Assembly: GCA_028291985.1 (NCBI GenBank)
Contig: JAQGNE010000058.1
Coordinates: 1-64,000, forward strand
Direction: 5' to 3'
Source of the DNA: Polaromonas sp.
Lineage (GTDB): Bacteria; Pseudomonadota; Gammaproteobacteria; Burkholderiales; Burkholderiaceae_C
Length of the DNA stretch: 64,000 bases
Shown here: one piece after another, positions 1 to 8,907 of the stretch
How the letters are laid out: the number at the start of each line of letters is the position of its first letter
Numbering within the stretch: position 1 is the stretch's first letter
Program-made: the position numbers and the translations under genes
Notes under the pieces: model-generated
What the model was told of the DNA's origin: nothing
The model's database searches: none
Seen by the model: only the letters and a program-made list of their open reading frames with translations

Positions 1-1599
1 CGTGTCGAACACAACCACGTCGTCGTCAATGCCGGCCTGAAATCGGAAGCCTACATTCCGATCGACGAATTCAAGAACGACCAGGGCGAAGTCGAAGTCC
101 AGGAAGGCGATTTCGTCTCCGTGGCCATCGACGCCATCGAAAACGGCTACGGCGACACCATCCTGTCGCGCGACAAGGCCAAGCGCCTGGCTTCCTGGAT
201 GAGCCTCGAAAAGGCCCTGGAATCCGGCGAGTTCGTCACCGGCACCACCACCGGCAAGGTCAAGGGCGGCCTCACCGTCCTGGTCAACGGCATCCGTGCC
301 TTCCTGCCGGGTTCGCTGATCGACACGCGTCCGATCAAGGACCTGACCCCGTACGAGAACAAGACCCTCGAATTCAAGGTCATCAAGCTGGACCGCAAGC
401 GCAACAACGTGGTGCTGTCGCGCCGCGCCGTTGTCGAAGCCTCCATGGGCGAAGAGCGCGCCAAGCTGATGGAAACCCTGAAGGAAGGCTCCATCGTCCG
501 CGGCGTCGTCAAGAACATCACCGAGTACGGCGCTTTCGTCGACCTCGGCGGCATCGACGGCCTGCTGCACATCACCGACATGGCCTGGCGCCGTGTCCGC
601 CACCCGTCCGAAGTCGTGACGGCCGGCCAGGAAATCACCGCCAAGATCCTGAAGTTCGACACCGAAAAGAACCGTGTCTCGCTGGGTCTCAAGCAAATGG
701 GCGACGACCCATGGATGGGCGTTGGCCGCCGTTACCCACAGTCGACCCGCCTGTTCGGCAAGATCACGAACATCGCCGACTACGGTGCATTCGTCGAACT
801 GGAACCAGGTATCGAAGGTCTGGTCCACGTGTCCGAAATGGACTGGACCAACAAGAACATCGCTCCGAACAAGATCGTCTCCCTGGGTGACGAAGTCGAA
901 GTCATGGTTCTTGAAATCGACGAAGACAAGCGCCGCATCAGCCTGGGCATGAAGCAGTGCAAGGCCAACCCTTGGCAAGAGTTCGCACAGGACACCAAGC
1001 GCGGCGACCGCGTCAAGGGTCCGATCAAGTCGATTACCGACTTCGGCGTCTTCGTGGGCCTGGCTGCCGGTATCGACGGCCTGGTGCACCTGTCTGACCT
1101 CTCATGGAACGAGCCCGGCGAAGCAGCCGTGCGCAACTACAAAAAGGGCCAGGAAGTCGAAGCCATCGTTCTGGCTGTCGACGTCGACCGCGAGCGTATC
1201 TCCCTGGGCATCAAGCAGCTCGACTCCGATCCGTTTACCACCTTTGTGTCGATCAACGACAAGGGTGCGATCGTGACCGGCAAGGTCAAGACTGTCGATG
1301 CCAAAGGCGCCGAGATCGATCTGGGCGAAGACATCATCGGTTACCTGCGTGCCAGCGAAATCAGCCGTGACCGCGTTGAAGACGCGCGCAACGTGCTGAA
1401 AGAAGGCGATGAAGTCTCCGCAGTCGTGGTGAACGTGGATCGCAAGACCCGCAATATCCAGCTGTCGGTCAAGGCCAAGGACAACGCCGACCAGCAGGAA
1501 GCCATGCAGTCCCTGAGCCAGCAGTCCTCGCGCGAGAGCGCCGGCCTGACGAGCCTTGGCGCTCTGCTGCGCGCCAAGATGGACAGCGCTGAAAAATAA
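1..1599 (+). CDS. rpsA: 30S ribosomal protein S1, 5' end outside window
   Basis: The reading frame is open from base 1, so the annotated start lies upstream of the window; 532 codons plus stop are visible. S1 binds mRNA on the 30S subunit and helps load structured messages. Repeated S1/OB-fold units are visible: the end of unit 1, a unit around [17 protein letters not shown], then three highly similar units with the YGAFV or FGVFV core and GLLH/GLVH strands, and a divergent last unit ([15 protein letters not shown]). This matches the six-domain proteobacterial S1 of about 560 residues. It is followed after 106 bp by ihfB, the usual neighbour in proteobacteria. Identity is very secure; only the N-terminus is missing. 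Confidence 0.98.
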   Translation, partial: RVEHNHVVVNAGLKSEAYIPIDEFKNDQGEVEVQEGDFVSVAIDAIENGYGDTILSRDKAKRLASWMSLEKALESGEFVTGTTTGKVKGGLTVLVNGIRAFLPGSLIDTRPIKDLTPYENKTLEFKVIKLDRKRNNVVLSRRAVVEASMGEERAKLMETLKEGSIVRGVVKNITEYGAFVDLGGIDGLLHITDMAWRRVRHPSEVVTAGQEITAKILKFDTEKNRVSLGLKQMGDDPWMGVGRRYPQSTRLFGKITNIADYGAFVELEPGIEGLVHVSEMDWTNKNIAPNKIVSLGDEVEVMVLEIDEDKRRISLGMKQCKANPWQEFAQDTKRGDRVKGPIKSITDFGVFVGLAAGIDGLVHLSDLSWNEPGEAAVRNYKKGQEVEAIVLAVDVDRERISLGIKQLDSDPFTTFVSINDKGAIVTGKVKTVDAKGAEIDLGEDIIGYLRASEISRDRVEDARNVLKEGDEVSAVVVNVDRKTRNIQLSVKAKDNADQQEAMQSLSQQSSRESAGLTSLGALLRAKMDSAEK

Positions 1600-1705
1600 G
1601 GCCAAGACTACTCATTCGCGGCCCCTGCAGTCCGCGTCTGTTCAGCTGATTCAGCTGCACTGACGTGGGTTGCCAGGGTAACCGTGATGATGGCTTGCAG
1701 ACACA

Positions 1706-2044
1706 ATGACCCGAAGTGATCTTGTTGAAGAACTGGCAGCGCAATTCAGCCAGCTGACGCGGCGTGATGCGGAGTTTGCGGTCAAGACCATTCTTGATGC
1801 CGTTGGCGATGCACTGGTGCGCGGACACAGGATAGAAATTCGTGGTTTTGGAAGCTTTTCTGTCAACCGCCGGCCGCCGCGAATGGGCAGAAATCCCCGT
1901 TCCGGCGAGAGCGTTGCCATTCCTGAAAAGCGTGTCCCACACTTCAAGCCGGGCAAAGCGCTGCGTGAAGCGGTGGACGCCCGTACCGAACAGCTGCTGC
2001 GCGCCGCTCCAGGCCTGGTCAAGGCTCCTGTCAGCGCTGACTGA
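1706..2044 (+). CDS. ihfB: Integration host factor subunit beta
   Basis: 112 residues of the HU/IHF fold. IHF-beta pairs with IHF-alpha to bend DNA sharply at specific sites in recombination, replication and sigma-54 transcription. The N-terminal helical dimer region begins [10 protein letters not shown], the beta-arm signature lies around [22 protein letters not shown] with the intercalating proline region, and [11 protein letters not shown] closes the fold. The tail after about residue 98 is slightly longer than in E. coli (94 residues). The gene lies directly after rpsA and before lapA, a conserved order. No alternative start is attractive. Confidence 0.97.
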   Translation: MTRSDLVEELAAQFSQLTRRDAEFAVKTILDAVGDALVRGHRIEIRGFGSFSVNRRPPRMGRNPRSGESVAIPEKRVPHFKPGKALREAVDARTEQLLRAAPGLVKAPVSAD

Positions 2045-2133
2045 GTTTTACCCCGGTTTGCTGGGGGCTTGCCTTGCTGTGCTGATTACAATCGCCCGGG
2101 AACCACTGGAACCCACGAGAGGATCGACCCTAA

Positions 2134-2439
2134 GTGAAATACCTGATGTGGCTGCTTAAAGCAGCCATTTTTTTTACGCTGTTCGCTTTTGCGCTGAACA
2201 ACCAGCAGGTTGTGGCTGTTCGTTTCTTTTTTGGCACCTTGTGGAGCGCGCCGCTGGTGTTGGTGGTTTTAGCTGCATTCACCTGCGGGCTCGCGCTCGG
2301 CGTCCTCGTGATGATTCCTCGATGGTGGCGAAAGCAGCATCCTCCAGCCATGACCAAACCGGCCGGGACCGCTGCAGCGCCCTACCCTGCTGCCGATGTG
2401 TCCTCTGACGAGCATCTGGCGCCGCCTCATGGAATTTGA
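2134..2439 (+). CDS. lapA: LapA family inner-membrane protein
   Basis: 101 residues with a GTG start. Two hydrophobic segments are visible (about residues 4-22 and 36-62), followed by a short polar, proline-rich cytoplasmic tail, as in LapA/YciS (DUF1049). In E. coli LapA works with LapB in controlling LPS synthesis and LpxC turnover; that role is family knowledge. The 3' end overlaps the likely lapB start by 11 bp, indicating translational coupling. The rpsA-ihfB-lapA-lapB order supports the call. Confidence 0.9.
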   Translation: MKYLMWLLKAAIFFTLFAFALNNQQVVAVRFFFGTLWSAPLVLVVLAAFTCGLALGVLVMIPRWWRKQHPPAMTKPAGTAAAPYPAADVSSDEHLAPPHGI

Positions 2440-3574
2440 TCTCACATGGGTGCTGCTGGGATTTCCGATTGCTTTCACGCTCGGCTGGATTGCATCCCGT
2501 CTGGACTTGCGGCAGCTTCGCATTGAAAACCGGCAGGCCCCGAAGGCTTATTTCCGGGGTCTGAATTTCCTGCTCAACGAGCAGCAGGACCAGGCGATAG
2601 ATGCCTTCATAGAGGCCGTCCAGAACGATCCGGACACGTCCGAACTGCACTTTGCCCTGGGCAACCTTTTTCGTCGGCGCGGCGAATATGACCGCGCGGT
2701 ACGCGTGCATGAACACCTGATTGCGCGCGGCGATCTGACGCAACCCGAGCGTGACCGGGCCCAGCATGCGCTGGCGCTTGATTTTTTGAAGGCCGGCCTG
2801 CTGGATCGGGCAGAAACCGCGCTGCGAAAGCTGGAAGGGACCAGCTATGAAGAAGAAGCGCGTCTGGCGCTTCTGGCGATATACGAACGCTCACGCGACT
2901 GGCCCCAGGCCACCGCCATCGCGAGCAAGCTCGACAGCCACTCGCATGGCAGCTTCAGCGGCAGGCAAGCCCACTACCTGTGCGAGCAGGCCAGCGCTTT
3001 GCTGGCAGGTGGCGACCTCGACACCGCCGCCGACATGCTGGAGGACGCCGGCCGTATGGCGCCCGCGTCTGCTCGCCCGCTGATAGACCTGGCCAAGCTG
3101 CAGTACCAACGCGGCCAGCATCAGGAAGCCCTGCGTACCCTGGTCCGGCTGCAGCAGACGGCACCACATGCCTTGCCGCTGGCGGCCAACCTGCTGGTCA
3201 ACATTGCGCAGCAGAAAGAGCTTCTGACGCCGGTGCTGGAACTGCTCCAGGCCCACTACAGGCAGGCGCCTTCAATTGATGTACTGGAAGCGATCGTCCG
3301 GCTGGATGCCGATGCAACGGCCGCCAGACAGTGGTATGTGGCCCACCTTGAGCACGAAGCCTCGCTGATAGCGGCCGCGCGCTGGATCTCGGGCGAAAAG
3401 CTGGGTTCAGCCGAACAGCGCACGCTGGTGCAACGCTCGCTTGACAAGGCCACCAAACCATTGATGCGCTACCGCTGCGCTGCCTGCGGTTTCGAGGCTA
3501 CGCAGCATTTCTGGCATTGCCCGGGTTGCCAGGCGTGGGACAGCTATCCGGCTAAGCGTATTGAAGAGCTTTGA
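2429..3574 (+). CDS. lapB: LPS assembly protein B, TPR plus rubredoxin-like zinc domain
   Basis: 381 residues from the chosen ATG at 2429 (MEFDLTWVLLG). A GTG at 2396 would add 11 residues, but the family begins directly with the membrane anchor. Residues about 5-22 form the anchor, followed by tandem TPR units to about residue 330. The C-terminus carries two CxxC knuckles (CAACGFEA...CPGC), the rubredoxin-like metal site of LapB/YciM. LapB acts with FtsH to regulate LpxC and thereby balance LPS against phospholipid. It is coupled to lapA. Confidence 0.93.
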   Translation: MEFDLTWVLLGFPIAFTLGWIASRLDLRQLRIENRQAPKAYFRGLNFLLNEQQDQAIDAFIEAVQNDPDTSELHFALGNLFRRRGEYDRAVRVHEHLIARGDLTQPERDRAQHALALDFLKAGLLDRAETALRKLEGTSYEEEARLALLAIYERSRDWPQATAIASKLDSHSHGSFSGRQAHYLCEQASALLAGGDLDTAADMLEDAGRMAPASARPLIDLAKLQYQRGQHQEALRTLVRLQQTAPHALPLAANLLVNIAQQKELLTPVLELLQAHYRQAPSIDVLEAIVRLDADATAARQWYVAHLEHEASLIAAARWISGEKLGSAEQRTLVQRSLDKATKPLMRYRCAACGFEATQHFWHCPGCQAWDSYPAKRIEEL

Positions 3575-3581
3575 GATATGC

Positions 3582-3690
3582 ACACCCCCGTCGGACGCTC
3601 ATTTCGTATAGCGCCTTCCCCCTTGCAGGGGGGCAACGCCCTGTGGCCCGGCAAAGCCGGTTTCACGGCGTCTGCTTGCAACCCCCCATT
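3582..3690 (+). repeat. Intergenic repeat family 2, copy 1
   Basis: About 100 bp between lapB and rfaE1. It contains a C-run/G-run hairpin (CCCCCTTGCAGGGGGG), then CTGTGGCCCGGCAAAGCCGG, in which CCGGC-AAA-GCCGG is a second hairpin, then TTTCACGGCGTCTGCTTG. The same order of elements recurs at 26951-27050 and 35464-35575. It lies outside coding sequence once the rfaE1 start is placed at 3709. Its function is unknown; it may shape mRNA between genes. Confidence 0.75.
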
Positions 3691-3708
3691 AGCCGCGATT
3701 TGAATTCC

Positions 3709-4656
3709 ATGACACAGCCTTCGAGCCTATCTGCCGCGCAACTTGCCAAAGCCCGCGTTCTTGTTGTCGGTGATGCGATGCTGGACCGCTACTGGTACGG
3801 CGCGGTCGACCGCATCTCGCCGGAAGCGCCGGTACCGGTGGTGCGGGTGACCCGCACCGAGGAACGTATTGGCGCCGCCGCCAACGTGGCCTACAACATT
3901 GTGACGCTGGGTGCACAGGCGTCGTTGCTCAGCGTGGTGGGAGAAGACGAGGCCAGCCACCATCTGGAGGCACTGGTCGCCAAGACCGGTATCAGGCCCT
4001 ACTTCGGCCGTGACGCGCAGCTGAAAACCACCGTCAAGCTGCGCGTCATCGGGCGTCAGCAGCAGTTAATACGGCTTGACTTTGAAAACACGCCTGAAAC
4101 CGAAGTGCTGGCGTCGCAATCAGCAACTTTTGAAAAACTGTTTCCCGAGCATGACGCGGTGCTGTTTTCGGACTACGGAAAAGGTGGGCTGGCGCATATT
4201 GTGTTGATGATCGATCAGGCGCGCCGGGCCGGCAAGAGCGTTCTGGTTGACCCCAAGGGCTCGGACTACACACGCTACAAGCACGCCACCGTCATCACGC
4301 CGAACCGGGCAGAGCTTGAACAGGTGATCGGCAAATGGCACAGTGATGCCGACTTGCAGGTCAAGGCGCATAACCTGCGTACCAGCCTGAATTTGCAAGC
4401 CCTCCTGCTCACGCGCAGCGAAGAAGGCATGACGCTCTATGACAACCAGGGCCAGCTGCATGTACCCGCTCTGGCGCGGGAGGTGTTCGACGTGACCGGC
4501 GCGGGCGACACCGTCATTGCCACGCTGGCCGCGATGCTTGCCGCCGGCATGAGCCTGCGCGAGGCGGTGCCAGTAGCCAACCGCGCGGGTGGCCTTGTGG
4601 TTGGCAAGTTCGGAACCGCCACCGTGGGCTTCAACGAGCTCTTCGGCCCGGCTTGA
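3709..4656 (+). CDS. rfaE1: D-glycero-beta-D-manno-heptose-7-phosphate kinase
   Basis: 315 residues from ATG 3709 (MTQPSSLSAAQ). The longer frame begins at an unlikely TTG and runs through a dispersed repeat, so it was trimmed. This is a PfkB/ribokinase-fold kinase with GDAMLDRYW at residues 21-29 and the anion-hole/catalytic-base motif DVTGAGDT near residue 264. It phosphorylates heptose-7-phosphate for ADP-heptose, the LPS inner-core sugar. It has the kinase half only: the cytidylyltransferase-like domain of E. coli HldE is absent, so a separate RfaE2/HldC must exist elsewhere. hldD follows immediately. Confidence 0.93.
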   Translation: MTQPSSLSAAQLAKARVLVVGDAMLDRYWYGAVDRISPEAPVPVVRVTRTEERIGAAANVAYNIVTLGAQASLLSVVGEDEASHHLEALVAKTGIRPYFGRDAQLKTTVKLRVIGRQQQLIRLDFENTPETEVLASQSATFEKLFPEHDAVLFSDYGKGGLAHIVLMIDQARRAGKSVLVDPKGSDYTRYKHATVITPNRAELEQVIGKWHSDADLQVKAHNLRTSLNLQALLLTRSEEGMTLYDNQGQLHVPALAREVFDVTGAGDTVIATLAAMLAAGMSLREAVPVANRAGGLVVGKFGTATVGFNELFGPA

Positions 4657-4745
4657 CATTCGCAAAGCGGTGAGGCCCGCCTGATACCCGCCTGACCTGG
4701 TACGCCTCGCGCGGTCAGCGTATCCTGAAACCCAAAGGAACAAAC

Positions 4746-5762
4746 ATGAAAATAGTGGTGACCGGCGCCGCCGGGTTTATCGGCAGCAATATCGTCAAGG
4801 GACTCAATGCCCGCGGCATCGACAACATCATCGCCGTCGACGACCTCACCGAGGGCGACAAGTTCCGAAACCTGGCCGACTTGCAGATTGCCGACTACCT
4901 CGATGCCAGCAGCTTCTACCAGCGCTTTGCCGACCGCGCCTTTGGCAACGTCGAGGCGGTGTTTCATGAAGGCGCCTGCAGCGACACGATGGAGCTGGAC
5001 GGCAAGTACATGATGGACAACAACTACACGCTGTCGTGCCGGCTGCAGCAGTCATGCCAGGAGCAGCACACCCGGCTGCTGTATGCGTCATCCGCAGCCA
5101 CTTACGGCGGCTCGGCCACCTTCAGGGAATCTGCCGAGTTTGAAGCACCGCTCAATGTTTACGGCTACTCGAAGCTGCTGTTCGACCAGCGCCTGCGCCG
5201 CGAGTTCGGCCAGCGCTTTGAAAACTGCGGCGCGCAGGTTGCTGGGTTCCGCTACTTCAATGTCTACGGCCCGCGTGAGCAGCACAAGGGGCGTATGGCC
5301 AGCGTGGCGTTCCATCAGTTCAACCAGTTCCAGGCCGACGGCAAAGTCAAGCTGTTTGGCGACTATGGTGGCTACACGGCAGGCGGGCAAATGCGCGATT
5401 TTGTCTTCATCGATGATGTCGTTGCGGTCAATCTCTGGTTTCTCGACCACCCGGAGGCCTCCGGCATTTTCAACCTCGGCAGCGGGCACGCGCAACCGTT
5501 CAACGATGTCGCCCTGAGCGTCATCAACACGCTGCGCAGGCTCAACAACAACGAGCAGGCCCTCAGCCTGGAAGAAGCCGTGCGCGGCGGCATGATCGAC
5601 TATGTGCCTTTTCCTGACGCGCTGGTTGGCAAATACCAGTGCTACACGCAGGCTGATCTGGGTGCGTTACGGGGGGCTGGCTGCGGGCATGCGTTTTCAA
5701 ATGTGCAGACCGGCGTGGCGTCGTATATGCAGGATTTGCACGCTGTAGCCACTAAGGGTTAA
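4746..5762 (+). CDS. hldD: ADP-L-glycero-D-manno-heptose-6-epimerase
   Basis: 338 residues of an extended short-chain dehydrogenase. The NADP-binding motif GAAGFIGSN is at residues 7-15 and the catalytic YxxxK is Y139-K143 (YGYSK). [11 protein letters not shown] follows the active site and is typical of the family. It performs the last step of ADP-L-glycero-D-manno-heptose synthesis. An AAAGGA ribosome-binding site precedes the start, and the gene lies 89 bp after rfaE1 in the same direction, consistent with one operon for LPS core-sugar supply. Confidence 0.96.
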   Translation: MKIVVTGAAGFIGSNIVKGLNARGIDNIIAVDDLTEGDKFRNLADLQIADYLDASSFYQRFADRAFGNVEAVFHEGACSDTMELDGKYMMDNNYTLSCRLQQSCQEQHTRLLYASSAATYGGSATFRESAEFEAPLNVYGYSKLLFDQRLRREFGQRFENCGAQVAGFRYFNVYGPREQHKGRMASVAFHQFNQFQADGKVKLFGDYGGYTAGGQMRDFVFIDDVVAVNLWFLDHPEASGIFNLGSGHAQPFNDVALSVINTLRRLNNNEQALSLEEAVRGGMIDYVPFPDALVGKYQCYTQADLGALRGAGCGHAFSNVQTGVASYMQDLHAVATKG

Positions 5763-5876
5763 TCCGCTGCCTGTCGCCATCGAGGCCGTCAACCTTTGCC
5801 GCGCGGCGGCCGTTAAGACAAATCATTGCCTTGCGCATCGCAAGCCTGGTTTTTCAACCCACCCAAGGAGTCCCAC

Positions 5877-6440
5877 ATGTTCAAAAAAGTCCTGGCGTTT
5901 TTCGCCGCCATGTCGATGGTTGCCGCATTTGCAGCCGTTGATGTGAACAAAGCCACCGAAGCAGAACTGGACAGCATCAAGGGCATCGGCCCGGTGACCA
6001 GTAAGCTCATCATGGCTGAGCGCAAGAAATCTGCCTTCAAGAACTGGGACGACTTCGTCGCCCGCGTCAAAGGCGTTGGCCCCGGTAGCGCAGCAGATTT
6101 TTCAGCCGCCGGCCTGACGGTCAGCGGTGCGGCCTATACCGCGACAGCTGCCGACACCAAGACTAAAACCAAAGCCGACGACAAGAAAGGCACCAAGGCT
6201 GATGCGAAGTCAACCGAAAAACCCGTGGCCGGCAAAACCAGGGACGCTGCGGTTGCTACCAAAGACGCTGCCAAAGGCGCGGCGGTTGCTACCAAAAACG
6301 CGGTCGTTGACACCGCCAAGGACGCCAGGGCCGCCGTGGTGACCAAGGCTGAAAAGGCCGATGGCAAACCCGCCGCCGTGGTGAAGGCTGATGTCAAGGC
6401 CGAGGCCAGCAAACCTGCCGCCAGCGCTGCCAAACAATAA
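5877..6440 (+). CDS. Secreted helix-hairpin-helix (ComEA-like) protein with histone-H1-like tail
   Basis: 187 residues from ATG 5877, preceded by AAGGAG. Residues 1-20 form a signal peptide. Residues about 21-80 carry two helix-hairpin-helix units (DVNKATEAELDSIKGIGPVT and RVKGVGPGSAADF) as in ComEA-type DNA-binding proteins. From about residue 95 to the end the protein is almost only Lys, Ala, Asp, Thr and Val with the repeated unit VATKDAAKGA/VATKNAVVDTA, resembling histone-H1-like tails. Family knowledge suggests periplasmic DNA binding, for example in uptake; the basic tail may add nonspecific DNA affinity (inference). The HhH part is clear, the biological role is not. Confidence 0.8.
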   Translation: MFKKVLAFFAAMSMVAAFAAVDVNKATEAELDSIKGIGPVTSKLIMAERKKSAFKNWDDFVARVKGVGPGSAADFSAAGLTVSGAAYTATAADTKTKTKADDKKGTKADAKSTEKPVAGKTRDAAVATKDAAKGAAVATKNAVVDTAKDARAAVVTKAEKADGKPAAVVKADVKAEASKPAASAAKQ

Positions 6441-6490
6441 GCTCAAGCTCAGCAGACACGGAAACTCGCTCAATGCGGGTTTTTTACGTT

Positions 6491-6545
6491 AAAACGGCCT
6501 CTTGCCCAATGAATACCCTGCCTTGTAGCTATGGTATAGATAGCA
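6491..6545 (-). repeat. Two-hairpin dispersed repeat (family 1), copy A
   Basis: AAAACGGCCTCTTGCCC, a spacer, then the core TAGCTATGGTATAGATAGCA. It follows the HhH gene, in the convergent gap before the minus-strand FAD gene. The same layout recurs at 14505-14559, and the core recurs in nine other places in the window. Confidence 0.75.
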
Positions 6546-6635
6546 AAGAGGTGGCGTCATGCTGGCATTGATCGGCATCCCACAACGATGGTCAGCCGGC
6601 GCTTTCAACGTTTTATTGCTGCGTTGCCGGGCGTG

Positions 6636-6663
6636 GCAGGTGTACCGGTTATGTGACACCTGC
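6636..6663. other. Inverted repeat in convergent intergenic region
   Basis: Perfect 8-bp arms GCAGGTGT and ACACCTGC are separated by 12 bp. The element lies 35 bp beyond the stop codon of the minus-strand FAD gene. There is no T-tract on either side, so a canonical intrinsic terminator is not supported. Apart from this and repeat copy A, I see nothing in 6441-6697. Confidence 0.4.
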
Positions 6664-6697
6664 ACGCGCTATGTAGGGCCTCCCAAGGGGCTGGTAC

Positions 6698-7882
6698 CTA
6701 GCGGTAGAGCGCCACGAAGCGGCGGTCAATCCAGTCTTTCAATCGCCAGACCCAGCGACCCTCGACACTGGCAGCGCCCCAGCTTGCGATGGCATGGCGA
6801 TCGCCACATGACAGCAGGTTCAGCGTCCGGCGGGGCGGTTGCCAGGGCTTGAGTGGCTGGCCCCGCACCGCCGCTTGCAGATTGGCCAGCAACGGCTTGC
6901 CGGCGCGAACCGCATACACCCCGCTTCGCGGATGCGGCGCATCGATCCGGCTGGCCATGTCGCCAGCAGCAAACACAGTGGTATGGCTGATGCTTTGCAA
7001 AAAGCCATTGACTGCCACAAACCCGTTTGCATCAAGTGCCAGGCCGCTGCCGGCCAGCCAGGCTGGCGCCTGCGCACCTACAGCCAGCAGCGGCACGTCG
7101 CAGGCAAGCCGCGCGCCGGAAGCCAGTTGCAGATAGCCCGGGCCCATGCCCACGCAGCTGTCATGCAACACGCTGATGTGCAGGCGCTTCAGCGCGCTGA
7201 GAACCCGGCGCTGGGTCGATACGGTGTAGTTGGCGGCAACTGGCCCGCCGCCCGTGATCAGCGATACGTTGCAGCTGGCATGCCGGCTCTGCCCTGCCGC
7301 GTTTGAGAATGTGTACGCGGCAGCCATCGCCAGTTCCAGCCCTGCTGCGCCGGCACCGACCACCGCCAGTTGCAGCGCACCTTGCCCGGCCATGGGTTCG
7401 GCCTCAGCCTGCGCCACCACACTTGGCCAAACCTGACCAAAAGCATCGATGGGCCGCACAAACAGCGCATGTTCGGCGGCGCCCGGCATGCTGGCCTCGA
7501 CTTTTTGCCGCTCCATGACAGGCCCGGTATCCAGGCTGAGCCAGTCGTAATGCAGGCTGCTGCCATCGGCCAGCGTCACGGTCCGGCGGGCGGCATCCAG
7601 TGCCACCGCGCTTTGCTGGACAAACTTGATGCGGCTATCTGCCAACACGCTGTCCAGCGTCATGCTGCAGTCCTGCAGCCGGTAATGCCCTGCCACAAAC
7701 CCGGGCACCATGCCCGAATACAGCTGACGGCGATGGGGCGAGACCAGGGTGATCGACACGTCGTGGGGCACTTGCGCGGCAAGTCCGCGGCCAAGCTCGC
7801 GCAGCACATGCCCGTGTGCATGGCCTGCGCCCAGCAACAGCAGGTGACGGTTCCTGACCGCAGGCGCGCCGCCGGCGCTCAT
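6698..7882 (-). CDS. FAD/NAD(P)-dependent oxidoreductase of the SelD-N-terminal-related family
   Basis: 394 residues from the ATG at 7882, which overlaps the upstream stop in an ATGA arrangement; a longer in-frame extension is rejected. GAGHAHGH at residues 18-25 is an FAD-binding Rossmann motif with the His-rich variation typical of the family found fused to the N-terminus of some selenide,water dikinases. The segment PHRRQLYSGMVPGFVAGHYR is also characteristic, and a second Rossmann motif (VVGAGAAGLEL) binds NAD(P)H. The reaction is not established for stand-alone members. A selD gene lies at 51822. It could also be described as NDH-2-like. Confidence 0.75.
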   Translation of the reverse strand: MSAGGAPAVRNRHLLLLGAGHAHGHVLRELGRGLAAQVPHDVSITLVSPHRRQLYSGMVPGFVAGHYRLQDCSMTLDSVLADSRIKFVQQSAVALDAARRTVTLADGSSLHYDWLSLDTGPVMERQKVEASMPGAAEHALFVRPIDAFGQVWPSVVAQAEAEPMAGQGALQLAVVGAGAAGLELAMAAAYTFSNAAGQSRHASCNVSLITGGGPVAANYTVSTQRRVLSALKRLHISVLHDSCVGMGPGYLQLASGARLACDVPLLAVGAQAPAWLAGSGLALDANGFVAVNGFLQSISHTTVFAAGDMASRIDAPHPRSGVYAVRAGKPLLANLQAAVRGQPLKPWQPPRRTLNLLSCGDRHAIASWGAASVEGRWVWRLKDWIDRRFVALYR

Positions 7883-8706
7883 GGAGCGAGCGTCACATCG
7901 CCCACAAAGCCCAGGCTGTGGCCACCGGTGTTGTCGGCATCGGCCCCGATCAGCACACCGATCAGCGGCGGAACGGTTGCGCCTTCTTCGCCGAAGGCGC
8001 GCCGGAAATCTGTGGTCAGGTCGCGGGCGTGCAGGTTCCACTGGCCGGGGCGCGGCGGTCCGCTGTCCACCACAATCAGCCGCACCCGGCTGGTGTAGGC
8101 ATTGGGCAGCAGTGTTCCGGGGATCAGACCTGTGTCCCACACGTAGCAAAGCGTGGCCGTCGGAAGGCTTTCAGCACTGGCGGCCCGCGCCAGGCGTAGC
8201 AGCGCACGGTCGACCAAGTGCACCCTTTCAAGCGGCTGGTCAAACAGCGCACATACCTTGAGCGCCACGTCATCGCCCTCGCGGCGGCGCAGGTCTGCAT
8301 CCTGCAGGCCCTGGTCCAGACGCCAGCGCCAGCGCAATTGCAGGCCAGGCTGCGGTACCGGGCTGTCTGGCAGGGCATGCACCAGGTTGCCATATGCCTT
8401 GGCCGCCTCCACCCGCAGCACGTGCTGCCCGTCAACCGGCGTGACCCTGAAGCTGGTCAGGGGAATCTTGTCGCCGGGAATGCCTACCGTACGCCAGGGC
8501 GGCTGCGGCAAGCCGGCCGGCGCGGCCGAAAAAAGCGCGAGCCCGGCATGCGACGGGTTTGCTGCAGTTGATGTGAAAGGCGATAGCTGCGCCCAGGCAG
8601 TGGGCGACAGCAACATGCTTGCGGCATACAGCCCCGCAGCCAGCGCCCGCAGCAGCCGGTTGGTCGTCGGCATCGTCATCAATAGGGGTTTCAAATTCGT
8701 AAGCAT
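7879..8706 (-). CDS. Exported DUF3047 domain protein
   Basis: About 275 residues from the ATG at 8706; ATGs at 8679 and 8673 or an upstream start at 8775 are possible, and none has a strong ribosome-binding site. A signal peptide is visible (hydrophobic stretch ending PTAWAQ). The mature part resembles DUF3047: an RWRW core, a Cys/Trp-containing strand (LCYVWDTG), NAYTSRVRLIVVDSG, an ARDL...DFRRAFGEE segment and a C-terminal GVLIGADADNTGG. Its function is unknown. The stop overlaps the start of the FAD oxidoreductase, so the two are translationally coupled. Confidence 0.7.
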   Translation of the reverse strand: MLTNLKPLLMTMPTTNRLLRALAAGLYAASMLLSPTAWAQLSPFTSTAANPSHAGLALFSAAPAGLPQPPWRTVGIPGDKIPLTSFRVTPVDGQHVLRVEAAKAYGNLVHALPDSPVPQPGLQLRWRWRLDQGLQDADLRRREGDDVALKVCALFDQPLERVHLVDRALLRLARAASAESLPTATLCYVWDTGLIPGTLLPNAYTSRVRLIVVDSGPPRPGQWNLHARDLTTDFRRAFGEEGATVPPLIGVLIGADADNTGGHSLGFVGDVTLAP

Positions 8707-8824
8707 GGTTACCCGCACCCGGATCGGGTGCAACAGATTAAAGGGTCTGCCGGTGCGGTGCTGACGCCGCGCCAAAGCCCATCGGGCCTCATGGCCGCAT
8801 GATCAGGTCTTGCACCTGAAAAGC

Positions 8825-8880
8825 AAATAATAGCCATACCCCCTGTAAATTCAACGCTTGTAGCTCCTATAAACATAGCA
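8825..8880 (-). repeat. Two-hairpin dispersed repeat (family 1), copy B
   Basis: AAATAATAGCCATACCCCC, a spacer, then GCTTGTAGCTCCTATAAACATAGCA. It lies between the DUF3047 gene and the minus-strand fusion gene. No other feature is visible in 8707-8907. Confidence 0.65.
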
Positions 8881-8907
8881 CAGCAGCTGCCTGACGGTTG
8901 CGTTTTC

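Noticed and set aside
1600..1705. Terminator between rpsA and ihfB
   Set aside because: Only a weak GGTTGCC-A-GGGTAACC pairing without a T-tract; not enough to call.
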